A program made the translations under genes and the position numbers. Positions 40,469-50,612 of a stretch of 64,000 bases of DNA are shown here, piece by piece. How positions within the stretch are numbered: position 1 is the stretch's first letter; every line of letters starts with the position of its first letter. Under the pieces are notes generated by a model. It saw only the letters and a program-made list of their open reading frames with translations, was not told where the DNA came from and did not search any database. Origin of the DNA: Shewanella putrefaciens (lineage in GTDB: Bacteria > Pseudomonadota > Gammaproteobacteria > Enterobacterales > Shewanellaceae); NCBI RefSeq assembly GCF_016406325.1, contig NZ_CP066370.1, positions 3,162,001 to 3,226,000 on the forward strand, given 5' to 3'.

Positions 40469-41302
40469 TTAAAAATACGCTTGTGTCGCTTGTAACACCT
40501 TGAGCATATCCACAGTTTGCGCAACATCATGCACGCGAATGATATGAGCGCCTTTTTGGGCCGCTATCAAAGCGCCAGCAAGGCTCCCAGCAAGACGTTC
40601 TGAGGTCGGTTTTGCTAAGAGATTTCCTATCATGCTCTTACGAGATAATCCTATTAATATCGGTAAATCAAACTTGGAAAAATGGTCTAGTTTTGCCAGT
40701 AATTCATAGTTATGTTCTAAACTTTTGCCAAAACCGAATCCCGGATCGAGTATTAATAACTCACGGGAGATCCCCGCTCGCAAACAAGTCTCAATCCGTT
40801 CAGTTAAAAAGGCAGAAACGTCTTCAATAACATTATGGTAAGTCGGAGAAAACTGCATGCTTTGGGGGTCACCTTGCATATGCATCAGACATATGGGGAC
40901 TTGCAACTCTGCGGCGGCTTCAAGCGCTCCAGGTTCCATCAGGGCGCGCACATCGTTAATCAAATGTGCGCCTGCAGCAACAGCTTGACGCATCACTTCA
41001 GCTTTACTGGTATCGACCGAAATCCACACATCGTGGTGCGCCGCAACATATTTCACTAACGGGATCACCCGCGCAAGCTCATCGGCTAAGCTCACCTCGG
41101 CGGCACCCGGTCTTGTCGACTCACCGCCAATATCAATCATTCCCGCGCCTTGAGCCACCATGTCATCGGCATGTTGGCAGGCTAATTCATAGGAAGAATA
41201 TTGACCACCGTCGGAAAAAGAATCGGGAGTGACATTAAGAATACCCATCACAATGGGCGAAGATAATGCGAGGCGTTTAGTGCCAGCAATCAGTTCAAAC
41301 AC
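40469..41302 (-). CDS. folP: Dihydropteroate synthase
   Basis: 277 residues from a GTG start with AGGAG 7 bases upstream. MGILNVTPDSFSDGGQY, DIGGESTRPGA, and DPGFGFGKSLEHN are the family signatures; the last contains pterin-binding residues. It makes dihydropteroate in folate synthesis and is the sulphonamide target. Lies between ftsH (terminator between) and glmM. Confidence 0.97.
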   Translation of the reverse strand: MFELIAGTKRLALSSPIVMGILNVTPDSFSDGGQYSSYELACQHADDMVAQGAGMIDIGGESTRPGAAEVSLADELARVIPLVKYVAAHHDVWISVDTSKAEVMRQAVAAGAHLINDVRALMEPGALEAAAELQVPICLMHMQGDPQSMQFSPTYHNVIEDVSAFLTERIETCLRAGISRELLILDPGFGFGKSLEHNYELLAKLDHFSKFDLPILIGLSRKSMIGNLLAKPTSERLAGSLAGALIAAQKGAHIIRVHDVAQTVDMLKVLQATQAYF

Positions 41303-41471
41303 GCATTTACTCCTGTAATACGAACACGTACGATTTTACTCGCTGGCATCACTTGCGTCATTACTTTTAAGCTATCACTTTCTATTCGAACTAACTAATG
41401 TCAAAGGACAAATATCTGTCGTGATAGACAATATTAATGACAGTGCCGTCAAATTGCTAACAAGGTAAAAC

Positions 41472-41498
41472 AAGAAAACCCCTTTACGGGGTTTTCTT
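41472..41498 (-). terminator. Terminator after ftsH
   Basis: AAGAAAACCCC and GGGGTTTTCTT form an 11-base-pair stem with a 5-base loop, 16 bases past the ftsH stop codon, with T-rich sequence on the exit side. Confidence 0.85.
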
Positions 41499-41513
41499 TG
41501 GTTTCACAACACG

Positions 41514-43463
41514 TTATTTAGCTGGAGATTCATCAGGATCTTTCAGTTCTGGCTCAACAGGTGCTGCAATAACACTGTCTTCCGCTTTCGCAGCTGGTTC
41601 ACCATGGCCATTGCCTTTATCGTTAGAACCATTGTCATCCACTTGCCAATCGGCAGGCTGACGCACTTCCCGGCGATTCATCAAATCATCAATTTGAAGT
41701 GAATCAATGGTTTCATACTTCATTAAGGCTTCTTTCATTGAGTGCAGAATATCGAGGTTATCCGTCAATATCTGTCTCGCTCTGGCGTAGTTTTTGTCGA
41801 TAAAGACTTTCACTTCTGCATCGATAATAGTTGCCGTTTCATCGGACATGGCTTTGGCTTTACCCATACTACGGCCTAAGAACACTTCACCGTCCTCTTC
41901 GGCATACAGCAATGGACCTAGCTTGTCCGAGAAGCCCCACTGAGTCACCATGTTACGCGCAATAGATGTCGCGTATTTGATGTCCTGTGATGCGCCAGTC
42001 GACACTTTGTCGCTACCGTAAATGAGTTCCTCAGCTAAACGACCACCGTAAGCGACTGAAATTTGGCTTTCTAACTTGCGACGGCTTTGACTGACTGAGT
42101 CTGCTTCAGGTAAGAAGAAAGTCACGCCCAGTGCACGACCGCGAGGAATGATAGTCACCTTGTGCACAGGATCGTGCTCTGGCACTAAACAACCCACAAT
42201 CGCATGACCCGCTTCATGGTAAGCGGTCATTTCTTTTTCGGCTTCGGACATCACCATAGAGCGGCGCTCAGCACCCATCATGATTTTATCTTTTGCACGC
42301 TCAAATTCTTCCATGCCTACAACTCGGCGATTTCCGCGAGCCGCAAACAGGGCAGCTTCGTTCACTAAGTTAGCTAAGTCAGCACCCGAGAAACCTGGTG
42401 TACCACGGGCAATAACGCTTGCCTTTACATCTTCTGAAAGCGGAACTTTACGCATATGCACTTTCAAAATCTGCTCACGGCCACGAACGTCAGGTAAGCC
42501 AACGACCACTTGACGGTCAAAACGCCCCGGACGTAATAGCGCAGAATCGAGTACGTCTGGACGGTTAGTCGCCGCGATAACGATAACGCCTTCATTACCT
42601 TCAAAGCCATCCATCTCAACCAGCATTTGGTTCAGTGTTTGCTCACGCTCATCGTGCCCCCCACCTAAACCCGCGCCACGTTGACGACCGACCGCATCAA
42701 TTTCATCGATGAAGATGATACAAGGTGCAGACTTTTTCGCTTGTTCAAACATGTCACGCACACGGGATGCACCGACACCAACAAACATTTCAACGAAATC
42801 CGAACCCGAGATAGTGAAGAAAGGTACTTTAGATTCGCCCGCAATGGCTTTTGCCAGCAAGGTTTTACCTGTACCAGGAGGACCCACCATCAGCACGCCC
42901 GTTGGAATACGGCCGCCCAATTTTTGGAATTTAGTGGGGTCACGCAGATAATCAACCAGCTCTTTCACTTCTTCTTTTGCTTCGTCACAACCAGCAACAT
43001 CGGCGAAAGTGGTTTTAATCTGATCTTCGCTCATCAGCTTGGCTTTGCTCTTACCAAAGGACATTGCGCCTTTGCCACCGCCGCCTTGCATTTGGCGCAT
43101 GAAGAAAATCCATACCCCGATAAGCAATAACATCGGGAACCAAGAAATGAAGATTTGGGTTAGGAACCCTGACTCTTCGGCTTCTTGCCCCTTCATTGTG
43201 ATACCTTTACGATCAAGATCATTAATTAAATCTTGGTCATATAACGGCATAATAGTAGTGAATTTTTCACCAGTTCGTTTAGAACCTTCGATAGTACGTT
43301 GGTCGCTTTTTACTTCGACCGTAGCGACTTGTCCATCACGAACATTGTCTAAGAAGGTAGAATAATCCATCTTCTGCGATGACGAAGAAGAGGGGGAGTA
43401 ACCCTGAAACACTGACATCAGCACAACGGCGATGACAACCCAGAGTATTAGATTTTTTGCCAT
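41514..43463 (-). CDS. ftsH: ATP-dependent zinc metalloprotease FtsH
   Basis: 649 residues from the ATG at 43463 ([18 protein letters not shown]), which matches the E. coli start; the frame is open eight codons further. Two N-terminal membrane helices flank a periplasmic domain. Walker A GPPGTGKT, Walker [30 protein letters not shown] and zinc site HEAGH are present. Membrane-bound quality-control protease. Starts 53 bases after rlmE. Confidence 0.98.
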   Translation of the reverse strand: MAKNLILWVVIAVVLMSVFQGYSPSSSSSQKMDYSTFLDNVRDGQVATVEVKSDQRTIEGSKRTGEKFTTIMPLYDQDLINDLDRKGITMKGQEAEESGFLTQIFISWFPMLLLIGVWIFFMRQMQGGGGKGAMSFGKSKAKLMSEDQIKTTFADVAGCDEAKEEVKELVDYLRDPTKFQKLGGRIPTGVLMVGPPGTGKTLLAKAIAGESKVPFFTISGSDFVEMFVGVGASRVRDMFEQAKKSAPCIIFIDEIDAVGRQRGAGLGGGHDEREQTLNQMLVEMDGFEGNEGVIVIAATNRPDVLDSALLRPGRFDRQVVVGLPDVRGREQILKVHMRKVPLSEDVKASVIARGTPGFSGADLANLVNEAALFAARGNRRVVGMEEFERAKDKIMMGAERRSMVMSEAEKEMTAYHEAGHAIVGCLVPEHDPVHKVTIIPRGRALGVTFFLPEADSVSQSRRKLESQISVAYGGRLAEELIYGSDKVSTGASQDIKYATSIARNMVTQWGFSDKLGPLLYAEEDGEVFLGRSMGKAKAMSDETATIIDAEVKVFIDKNYARARQILTDNLDILHSMKEALMKYETIDSLQIDDLMNRREVRQPADWQVDDNGSNDKGNGHGEPAAKAEDSVIAAPVEPELKDPDESPAK

Positions 43464-43516
43464 GTCACTCAAATTACTAGACCTCATTAAGTCTTGCGAT
43501 GATTAACGCTAGGTTA

Positions 43517-44146
43517 CTACAACTTGTACCCAGTCGCCACAAGATAGACTTCCCGGGAACGCGCCCGAGAAGAGTCCGGTTTACGTGTTTTAACTACTTT
43601 GAACGCTTCTTTAACCGCTTTCATGTATTCGTCAAAGCCCTCCCCCTGAAAGACTTTCACCGCAAAACTCCCATTAGGTGCCAATACTTGATGACACATA
43701 TCTAAGGCGAGTTCCACTAAATACATAGCGCGCGGCTGATCGACACCGTCTGAACCACTCATGTTAGGCGCCATGTCTGACAACACAACGTCAACCTTAT
43801 CTGCACCGACGCGGGTAAGCAATGCTTCAAGGACTTTTTCTTCACGAAAATCCCCTTGCAAAAAGTCTACCCCAACGATGGGATCCATGGGTAAAATATC
43901 ACAGGCGATAACCTTTCCCCTATCTCCAACCAACTTAACCGCTACCTGTGACCAGCCACCTGGTGCAGCCCCCAGGTCGACTACCGTCATACAAGGGCGA
44001 ATAAGTTGATCCTTTTGCTGAAGTTCTTCAAGCTTAAACGCAGCGCGAGAACGCAATCCCCGTTTCTGTGCTAGTTTGACATAATGATCATCAAAGTGTT
44101 CCAGCATCCAGCGATTGGAACTGGCCGTACGTTTTTTACCTGACAT
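43517..44146 (-). CDS. rlmE: 23S rRNA 2'-O-ribose methyltransferase RlmE
   Basis: 209 residues. SAM-binding motif [14 protein letters not shown] and catalytic K-D-K-E tetrad context ([32 protein letters not shown]) are typical of RlmE/FtsJ. It methylates U2552 in the 50S A-loop. Upstream of ftsH on the same strand; divergent from yhbY, the standard arrangement. Confidence 0.97.
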   Translation of the reverse strand: MSGKKRTASSNRWMLEHFDDHYVKLAQKRGLRSRAAFKLEELQQKDQLIRPCMTVVDLGAAPGGWSQVAVKLVGDRGKVIACDILPMDPIVGVDFLQGDFREEKVLEALLTRVGADKVDVVLSDMAPNMSGSDGVDQPRAMYLVELALDMCHQVLAPNGSFAVKVFQGEGFDEYMKAVKEAFKVVKTRKPDSSRARSREVYLVATGYKL

Positions 44147-44236
44147 TTAAAATCCGCAACAATTGAGAGTTACACAAGGGCTATATAAGGGTAGAATAGC
44201 CGTTTTTCAACAGTAACTCAGCAAAAGTTGGTAGAA

Positions 44237-44536
44237 ATGAACTTAACAACCAAACAAAAACAGCATTTAAAAGGTCTAGCGCATCCGCTAAAGCCAGTGG
44301 TGCTGCTTGGTGCCAATGGATTGACTGAAGGTGTACTCGCTGAAATTGAAAGCGCACTCGCTTATCATGAATTGATTAAAGTGAAAGTAGCCTCTGCCGA
44401 CAGAGAGCTAAAAAATGCCATCGTTGATGCCATAGTACGTGAAACTCAATCCGCAAAAGTGCAACTTATTGGTCATATTCTGGTGATTTATCGTCAATCG
44501 CCGGAAATGAAGATTGCTCTGCCAAAGGCAAAGTAA
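44237..44536 (+). CDS. yhbY: Ribosome assembly RNA-binding protein YhbY
   Basis: 99 residues, a single CRM domain. LKGLAHPLKPVVLLGANGLTEGVLAEIESAL contains the GxxG-type loop of the family. Binds pre-50S particles. The ATG at 44237 is used; a TTG three codons upstream is in frame. Followed by a perfect long terminator. Confidence 0.95.
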   Translation: MNLTTKQKQHLKGLAHPLKPVVLLGANGLTEGVLAEIESALAYHELIKVKVASADRELKNAIVDAIVRETQSAKVQLIGHILVIYRQSPEMKIALPKAK

Positions 44537-44559
44537 TTTTTCTTAATTTTTATCGTGTT

Positions 44560-44595
44560 AACAAAGAGGCCACTCAATTGAGTGGCCTCTTTGTT
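44560..44595. terminator. Bidirectional terminator between yhbY and secF
   Basis: A perfect 36-base palindrome: AACAAAGAGGCCACTCA and its inverted copy meet at ATTG, followed by TTTT. It ends the convergent yhbY and secF transcripts. Confidence 0.9.
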
Positions 44596-44614
44596 TTCAC
44601 TTTACGTTGAACGA

Positions 44615-45511
44615 TTAAGGCGTATCTGAAATGACTTGCACCTTATAATGCTCTGGCGATAAACCTAACAGTTCAGGTAATGAAGTACCAACAGAAATAG
44701 ATGAGAATGTTCCCGTTAAAATACCGATAAACATGGCAATCGAAAACCCCTCCAGCGGCCCACCACCCATGATCCACAGTGCACCAACCGTCATTAAGGT
44801 GGTCCCTGATGTCACCATAGTGCGGGAAAACGTCGCCACAATCGCTTGATTATTAATCTCTTGAATCGCAAGTTTTGGCTTAGCAATTAATAACTCACGA
44901 ATACGATCAGCAATGATAATCGAGTCATTTAAGGAATAACCTAAAATCGCCAGCACAGCAGCGAGCACAGTTAAATTAAACTCCATCTGCGTCAGCGCAA
45001 AGAAAGCAAGCACAAAAATCACATCATGCACTAACGCGAATAGTGCACCAGAAGCAAGCCGCCATTCGAAGCGATAACTTAAGTACCCCAAAATACACAG
45101 CATAGCGACTAGCAGTGCTAAACCACCCTGCTCTGCCAATTCTTTACCTACCTGCGGGCCAACAATACTGGTATTTAGCACTTGTATCTCGCCCAATGGC
45201 GCTAAGGTTTGCGCAATATCCACATTGCTTTGTGCAGTGTCAGCATAACGTAACACCCAACGCCCCGGCTCACTGGCAGAAACCACACTGACCTCTTGTT
45301 GATAAGCAGCGTTGAGTAAAGGTTGCAACTCACTGCTGGTAATTTTTCTATCGAGCTGCACTTCGGTAACCACACCACCGGTAAAATCTAAGCCCCAGTT
45401 AAAGCCCTTCACGCCGATAATGGTTAACGATGCCAGCATTAAAAAGATCGAAATCGCGCTCGAAATATAGCGCCACTGAGTTAATTGGCCCGTTAGATTG
45501 ATATTTTTCAT
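44615..45511 (-). CDS. secF: Protein translocase subunit SecF
   Basis: 298 residues, six predicted membrane spans, with GLDFTGGVVTEV near the N-terminus and a periplasmic region before span 2. SDF motifs such as GYSLNDSIIIADRIRE are present. With SecD it uses proton motive force to complete export. Starts 2 bases after secD. Confidence 0.97.
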   Translation of the reverse strand: MKNINLTGQLTQWRYISSAISIFLMLASLTIIGVKGFNWGLDFTGGVVTEVQLDRKITSSELQPLLNAAYQQEVSVVSASEPGRWVLRYADTAQSNVDIAQTLAPLGEIQVLNTSIVGPQVGKELAEQGGLALLVAMLCILGYLSYRFEWRLASGALFALVHDVIFVLAFFALTQMEFNLTVLAAVLAILGYSLNDSIIIADRIRELLIAKPKLAIQEINNQAIVATFSRTMVTSGTTLMTVGALWIMGGGPLEGFSIAMFIGILTGTFSSISVGTSLPELLGLSPEHYKVQVISDTP

Positions 45512-45513
45512 GG

Positions 45514-47328
45514 TTATACCCTCACATGACGGCTAGCATCACGTCCATAAACTAAGTTGATCAAGGCCCTTGAAGCAAAGATACCGGTAAACATGCTGGT
45601 CAATAGACCTAGACCTAAGGTCAAGGCAAAACCTTGGATCGGACCGTTACCAATGGAATAAAGCACAACAGCGGTGATCATCGTGGTGAAGTTAGCGTCG
45701 AAAATGGTAGAAAATGCGCTATCAAACCCAGTATCAATCGCCAGCGCGAAACTGCGACCTTCTTTTAACTTATCTTTTATCCGCTCGAAAATCAGCACGT
45801 TAGTATCAACCGCCATACCCACAGTTAACACTAGGCCGGCAATACCGGGTAAGGTCAATACAGCGCCAGGGATAAGCGCCAGTAAACCAAACAGGATCAC
45901 CATATTGCTAATCAGTGCAATGTTTGCCACCCAACCGAGACGGCGATACCAAAGCGCCATAAACAACAAGGTAATACCCATACCCAAACCGAGCGCGGCA
46001 AAACCGTTTTCAATATTTTCAGCACCTAATGTCGGACCAATGGTGCGCTCCTCAACGATAGTCACAGGCGCCGTCATAGAACCCGCACGCAGTAAGAGGG
46101 CTAATTGTTGTGCTTCTTGGTAGGTGCCCGCACCAGTGATGCGAAAACGATCCCCAAGCTGAGATTGAATGGTCGCGACGCTGATAATTTCTTGAGTTTG
46201 CTTGGCTTTACCTTGCTCATCACGGCTGTATTCACTGTAAGACGTCGCCATAGGCTTACCAATATTGGTACGGGAAAACTCAGACATTTTCTGCCCGCCG
46301 ACACGGTCAAGATTTATGTTCACCTCGGCCATACCCATCTCGCCTATGCTTGCCCTCGCATCGACAATATGATCGCCACCCAGCACTGGTGTGCGACCAA
46401 CATAAACCGAATTACCTGACTTATCTTTAAGTACCATAGCATTCACAGAGCCAGACTCTTTCACCTCGAAGAAAGCCAAGCTCGCTGTAGCACCAATCAC
46501 GTTTTTGGCGGCGGCAGGATCTTGTACTCCAGGCAATTCAATCCGAATTCGGTGCTCGCCTTGGCGCTGCACTAAGGCTTCAGTGATGCCAAGTTCTTCA
46601 ATACGACTACGCATAACCTGCAGGTTTTGCTGCACGGTTAAATTACGCAATTTCGTTTGTTCTTCTTGGCTCAACTTAATCTGTAAACCAGCATCATCTG
46701 CATTAGATAACTGCCAATTGGGATAGGACTGTTTCATCATCTGACGCACGGCCGCGCGAGCATCATTATCGGGCAAGGTTACATTCAATTGGCTGCTTTG
46801 ATCCAAATGCACGCTAGCGCCACGAATGTTCTGCTCACGGATAAATTGGCGTAGTGAATCGACAAGTGCTTCTGCCTGAGTTTGATACACAGGTTCAACA
46901 TCCACATCGAGTAAGAACTGTACGCCACCGCGCAAGTCGAGCCCGAGTTTAATCGGCTGAAAGCCTAAGTTTTGTAACCAACTTGGCGCCGCACTGGCAA
47001 GGGATAAAGTCAACTCTTTTGGCTCTGTCACCATAGAAGAAACCAAAGTTTTGACTAAGGTTTGTTGGCTATCCTCATCGAGGACAATTAAGGTTTCACC
47101 ATTCTTTTGGTCGATACGTTTTACCGTCACGCCTTCAGCTTGCAGCTTATCTCGAAGGGCAACAGGCGCGAGTGTTAACCCCGCCTTCGCGCCCACTTGC
47201 ACTGCGGCATCCTCACCATAAAATGTTGGCAAGGCACTGAATAACATCACAATGAGAGTAACAACCAAGACTACGTATTTCCAGGCTGAATAGTGATTTA
47301 ACAGCCGTTGATTGGGTTTTCTTTCCAT
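45514..47328 (-). CDS. secD: Protein translocase subunit SecD
   Basis: 604 residues. N-terminal membrane helix, LGLDLRGGVQFLLDVD of the P1 domain, and the C-terminal six-span region with GMAVDTNVLIFERIKDKL. Together with SecF forms the export motor. YajC, tgt and queA, which often precede secD, are not seen in the 225 bases upstream. Confidence 0.97.
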   Translation of the reverse strand: MERKPNQRLLNHYSAWKYVVLVVTLIVMLFSALPTFYGEDAAVQVGAKAGLTLAPVALRDKLQAEGVTVKRIDQKNGETLIVLDEDSQQTLVKTLVSSMVTEPKELTLSLASAAPSWLQNLGFQPIKLGLDLRGGVQFLLDVDVEPVYQTQAEALVDSLRQFIREQNIRGASVHLDQSSQLNVTLPDNDARAAVRQMMKQSYPNWQLSNADDAGLQIKLSQEEQTKLRNLTVQQNLQVMRSRIEELGITEALVQRQGEHRIRIELPGVQDPAAAKNVIGATASLAFFEVKESGSVNAMVLKDKSGNSVYVGRTPVLGGDHIVDARASIGEMGMAEVNINLDRVGGQKMSEFSRTNIGKPMATSYSEYSRDEQGKAKQTQEIISVATIQSQLGDRFRITGAGTYQEAQQLALLLRAGSMTAPVTIVEERTIGPTLGAENIENGFAALGLGMGITLLFMALWYRRLGWVANIALISNMVILFGLLALIPGAVLTLPGIAGLVLTVGMAVDTNVLIFERIKDKLKEGRSFALAIDTGFDSAFSTIFDANFTTMITAVVLYSIGNGPIQGFALTLGLGLLTSMFTGIFASRALINLVYGRDASRHVRV

Positions 47329-47553
47329 GGGATTAACTCGCTATTTATCGCTCAGCATTTGAGTCAAATCGCTAAACGAACATATTGATATCAGTCCGAA
47401 ACATGTTATTAAGTACCAGCAGCTAAGCTCGTAAGGCTCAAGTCATCACGCCCTATTTAGCCGCAAACAAAAGTTTCGGTGAGAACAAAAATGCAATGGT
47501 ATGCAAGCTCAACGGGAGCAGACTCCAGTTGATGGCACACCTAAATAGGCGAA

Positions 47554-48126
47554 TTAAGCGGCTTGTTGGCTAAATCGATATTGAAGATTGGAGACTTTCC
47601 AACCCGAAATTCGCGCAGGGGAAGATACAGCCGAAAGCGTCCAATCGGATGTGATATCAAGCTTGGGCAATTCCACGATATTAGGCGCGGATTCTGAAGT
47701 AAAATCCAGTGCGAGCAAATATTCCGGCTTGACCTCTCGCACATCGTGCTGGGCAAGACTGATAAATCGCGCCGAATTTATGGGGGCAAAATCTAAGTCG
47801 TCCGAATGGCTAACATAATCAGAACTCGGACAAGGTGATGGCAAGGATGCCAAATTTGCGCTGGCTAGATTAATATCATGAGTATTCAATAAACTGCAGT
47901 TTTCAACAGTTTGCGCATTAGATAGGGCTATGGGGCTTGTATCTGAAGGGCGATGAGGAGCAGTGTTTGGTTTTAGATTGTGTGTTGATACATGCTGCAT
48001 CAAAACATGCTGGTGAGTTACATCACTGCGCTGCACATAGTTTTTTTGAATATTGGCAGCCGAGTGGGCAATCAACATGATCGCCACGCAAACTAACATC
48101 AATCCCGTCCACCAATGCTTTACCAA
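47554..48126 (-). CDS. Hypothetical protein with an N-terminal membrane anchor
   Basis: 190 residues. A hydrophobic stretch at about 7-24 (GLMLVCVAIMLIAHSAAN) suggests a signal anchor or signal peptide; the remainder is polar, Ser/His/Asn-rich and low in recognisable motifs, with two cysteines (about 82 and 99). The start is TTG with an AGAGGG site 6 bases upstream, which argues that it is a real gene. No family recognised. It lies 225 bases upstream of secD on the same strand and may be a lineage-specific exported protein. Confidence 0.45.
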   Translation of the reverse strand: MVKHWWTGLMLVCVAIMLIAHSAANIQKNYVQRSDVTHQHVLMQHVSTHNLKPNTAPHRPSDTSPIALSNAQTVENCSLLNTHDINLASANLASLPSPCPSSDYVSHSDDLDFAPINSARFISLAQHDVREVKPEYLLALDFTSESAPNIVELPKLDITSDWTLSAVSSPARISGWKVSNLQYRFSQQAA

Positions 48127-48387
48127 AGCTTGCCCTCTTAAAACACAAGAAAAATCATTAAAATTAAAATAACATTTTAGTTGATGATGAAAAAAGTGGT
48201 TCTAAATACGCAAAATCAACAATATATCTATATGCTAATGTTGATATCGCGAGCTTTGAAGCTTAAGTAAAAACTGACCAAGAGACAAATTAATCTTTAT
48301 CCATCTTATCTATTTATTCTTGACCAAAGCCATGGATGAAAGCGCCAGTTCAAGTCCTAAACAAAGATACACACTTTAACTAGCGGA
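48127..48387. other. Intergenic region, no gene seen
   Basis: AT-rich sequence between greA terminator and the hypothetical gene. No gene or clear motif is seen; it presumably holds the promoter of the hypothetical gene. Confidence 0.5.
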
Positions 48388-48413
48388 TAACAAAAACCGC
48401 CCAAAGGCGGTTT
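48388..48413 (-). terminator. Terminator after greA
   Basis: AAACCGCC and GGCGGTTT stem (48394-48413) followed on the minus strand by a T run (TTTTTG), about 40 bases past the greA stop codon. Confidence 0.8.
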
Positions 48414-48452
48414 GAGAACAGCAACGAGCCACACTCAAGCATGTTAAGCAGG

Positions 48453-48929
48453 CTATATATATTGTACGGAGATGATTTCGTAATCGGTTACTCCGCCTGG
48501 AGTGGTAATAGAGACCTCATCACCTTCATTTTTACCCACAAGACCACGGGCAATAGGTGAATTAACCGAAATCAGATTCTCTTTAATATTAGCTTCATCG
48601 TCACCGACGATACGATAAGTCACTTCAGCATCGGTATCTAGGTTTAAAATGGTGACTGTGGCGCCAAAAATAATCCGGCCGTTATTCACCATCTTAGTCA
48701 CATCGATAATCTGCGCATTAGAGAGTTTTCCCTCAATATCCCGAATACGGGCTTCACAAATACCCTGCTCTTCACGGGCCGCATGATATTCCGCATTTTC
48801 TTTTAGGTCACCTAATTCTCTGGCTGAGGCAATCGCTTCAGTGATTTTTGGGCGACGCTCAAACTTGAGAATATCTAACTCTTTACGCAGCTGCTCTGCA
48901 CCGACAACTGTCATAGGAACCTTAGTCAT
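48453..48929 (-). CDS. greA: Transcription elongation factor GreA
   Basis: 158 residues from the ATG at 48929 ([21 protein letters not shown]) behind a GGAG; the frame extends 79 codons further upstream, but that part looks non-coding. The coiled-coil hairpin (about 14-75) with the acidic tip [12 protein letters not shown] and the FKBP-like C-terminal domain are complete. It rescues backtracked RNA polymerase by stimulating transcript cleavage. Monocistronic here. Confidence 0.97.
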   Translation of the reverse strand: MTKVPMTVVGAEQLRKELDILKFERRPKITEAIASARELGDLKENAEYHAAREEQGICEARIRDIEGKLSNAQIIDVTKMVNNGRIIFGATVTILNLDTDAEVTYRIVGDDEANIKENLISVNSPIARGLVGKNEGDEVSITTPGGVTDYEIISVQYI

Positions 48930-49154
48930 AACTTCTTTCGTCTCCTTTAAAACAAAAGCAACCCGTGCCAACGCTGAGGTCAGCACAGTCAAATGAAGGT
49001 GGAATTGCGCTATTCTAATCGTTATGCGCTTTTGATGCATCAAGAACGATGCGTTCACGCAGCTTACCCAACCTGAAGCAGAGTTACCAGCATTGAAATT
49101 CAAATCTGTATATCTAGGGAAGTTTCGCACAAATTTTAGTATGGAATGGCAATA

Positions 49155-49188
49155 AAAAATGCCCACTCGCCATTAAGAGAGTGGGCAT
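49155..49188 (-). terminator. Terminator after the DUF4198 operon
   Basis: ATGCCCACTC and GAGTGGGCAT form a 10-base-pair stem followed on the minus strand by TTTTTTATTG. It lies 41 bases past the DUF4198 stop. Confidence 0.85.
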
Positions 49189-49228
49189 AAATACTTAAAA
49201 TTTAAACCTCAAATAGCAGTTAACCCGC

Positions 49229-50047
49229 CTATTCAAGCCCCGCCTCGAAGGTTAAAAATATTTCGCTTACGGTTTTATCAGCAAGGGATTTATCTGAATT
49301 CGGGCGCTCAATCGCCGCATGTAAGAGATAACGTCCCGCTGAAGGTAAGGTCATTGAAATTTTACCTTCTTTATCTGAGGTGAATTCGATTTCTTCTGGC
49401 TTGTTACGATATAAGCTACCGTCTTTCATAATGGCGACTTTTACGCCTTCAACAGGCTTACCATCGAAAACAAATTGCAATATAGCGGCTTCATTTTCAA
49501 CGATATCTGCAGGATGGGTTACAGGCACTAGCTCTAAAAACTCGCCTTTAGGCTTTAACACTTCATCGGTTGGCTTATTACGTGTTACGTAGGTTTCAAC
49601 CCGCGACACATTTAAGGCACTTTCAAGATCATAGGCCCCTTTAGGCATAGCCGCTGCCGTTGATTTTTTATCTAAGCGACTACGGACAACGCCCTCCTTT
49701 CCCTTGACTTTATATTGAGAAAAATAACGCGGAGATACTTCTTTTTCAAACTTATAGGTACCATCTTGTGTTAACTGCACATCGAACACCGATTTACGCC
49801 CTCCAGTGTAACTTGAGCTTGGAGACGTTGATTTTCCGTTGGGCTGTAATACCCTTACATCGCTGGCAGTATAAGGTTTATCCATCATAAAAACTTGATT
49901 ACTGGCCGACACATCGGAAGTGATCCACACAGCCTCTTGGCTTTCGGCGGAAACATTAAAATGGCTAGGTAGAATCCATCTGTCATGGCTGCTTGCCAAA
50001 GGGCTAATGCAGAGCGAGGTGAATAATGCAATCAGACGTAATTTCAT
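49229..50047 (-). CDS. DUF4198 domain periplasmic protein
   Basis: 272 residues with a signal peptide (MKLRLIALFTSLCISPLASS, cut near residue 20) followed at once by HDRWILPSHF, the histidine-bearing start typical of DUF4198. A beta-rich C-terminal domain (LQFVFDGKPVEGVKVAIMKDG) follows. Members occur beside metal-uptake genes and are proposed to handle metal in the periplasm. Third gene of a unit with DUF2271 and PepSY partners, 37 bases after the former. Metal role is inference. Confidence 0.8.
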   Translation of the reverse strand: MKLRLIALFTSLCISPLASSHDRWILPSHFNVSAESQEAVWITSDVSASNQVFMMDKPYTASDVRVLQPNGKSTSPSSSYTGGRKSVFDVQLTQDGTYKFEKEVSPRYFSQYKVKGKEGVVRSRLDKKSTAAAMPKGAYDLESALNVSRVETYVTRNKPTDEVLKPKGEFLELVPVTHPADIVENEAAILQFVFDGKPVEGVKVAIMKDGSLYRNKPEEIEFTSDKEGKISMTLPSAGRYLLHAAIERPNSDKSLADKTVSEIFLTFEAGLE

Positions 50048-50084
50048 ATTTTTTCCTTAAGTTAAACAATCAACTATAGCGAGC

Positions 50085-50597
50085 TTAGCGAGTCATTCCG
50101 CTTAAGCGGATATCGATAATGCCAGTTTCAGTTGTTGCAGGGATCTGTACCGAAAAGTCCCCCGCGCTCAAATCAATATTTTGACGCACTAAATCACGCC
50201 CCCCATGCTCACGCACCACTTCAACAAAGAGTGTGTAAGTACCAAGTTCTATGGATTTACCAGCGTCATCTTTTAGATCCCAATCAATTTTGTATCGGCC
50301 TGCTGGACGGGTAGCTGACGCGATACCATCCACAAAACTCATATCTTCACGCCCCGCTTTACGCCACCAGCGACGAATATCTTTTAGCCATTTATACCCT
50401 TCATTCCATACCCATAGACTTAAGGTTTTAACAGGTTGCCCTTGGGCGTTTTCAACCCATACAGCAACATAAGGCCTATGGTATTGCCCTTCGGTAATTT
50501 CAGGTAAAGTCAAATCAACTGTCATTTTCGGCGCAGCAAATGCCGCTGAGCTCATTAACATTGCACTGGCTGCAATGGTGCAAATAAGATAACGCAT
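50085..50597 (-). CDS. DUF2271 domain periplasmic protein
   Basis: 170 residues. Signal peptide MRYLICTIAASAMLMSSAAFA, then a mature domain with PYVAVWVENAQGQPVKTLSLW, then W.......WLKDIRRWWRKAGRED and GRYKIDWDLKDDAGK, all features of DUF2271. The tryptophan-rich segment is striking. Lies 15 bases after the PepSY gene. Function unknown; probably part of a periplasmic iron-related complex. Confidence 0.82.
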   Translation of the reverse strand: MRYLICTIAASAMLMSSAAFAAPKMTVDLTLPEITEGQYHRPYVAVWVENAQGQPVKTLSLWVWNEGYKWLKDIRRWWRKAGREDMSFVDGIASATRPAGRYKIDWDLKDDAGKSIELGTYTLFVEVVREHGGRDLVRQNIDLSAGDFSVQIPATTETGIIDIRLSGMTR

Positions 50598-50612
50598 ACT
50601 CGCCTACACTCC

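Noticed and set aside
48930..49166. Extension of greA by 79 codons
   Set aside because: The added residues lack family similarity, and the ATG at 48929 gives the standard 158-residue GreA.
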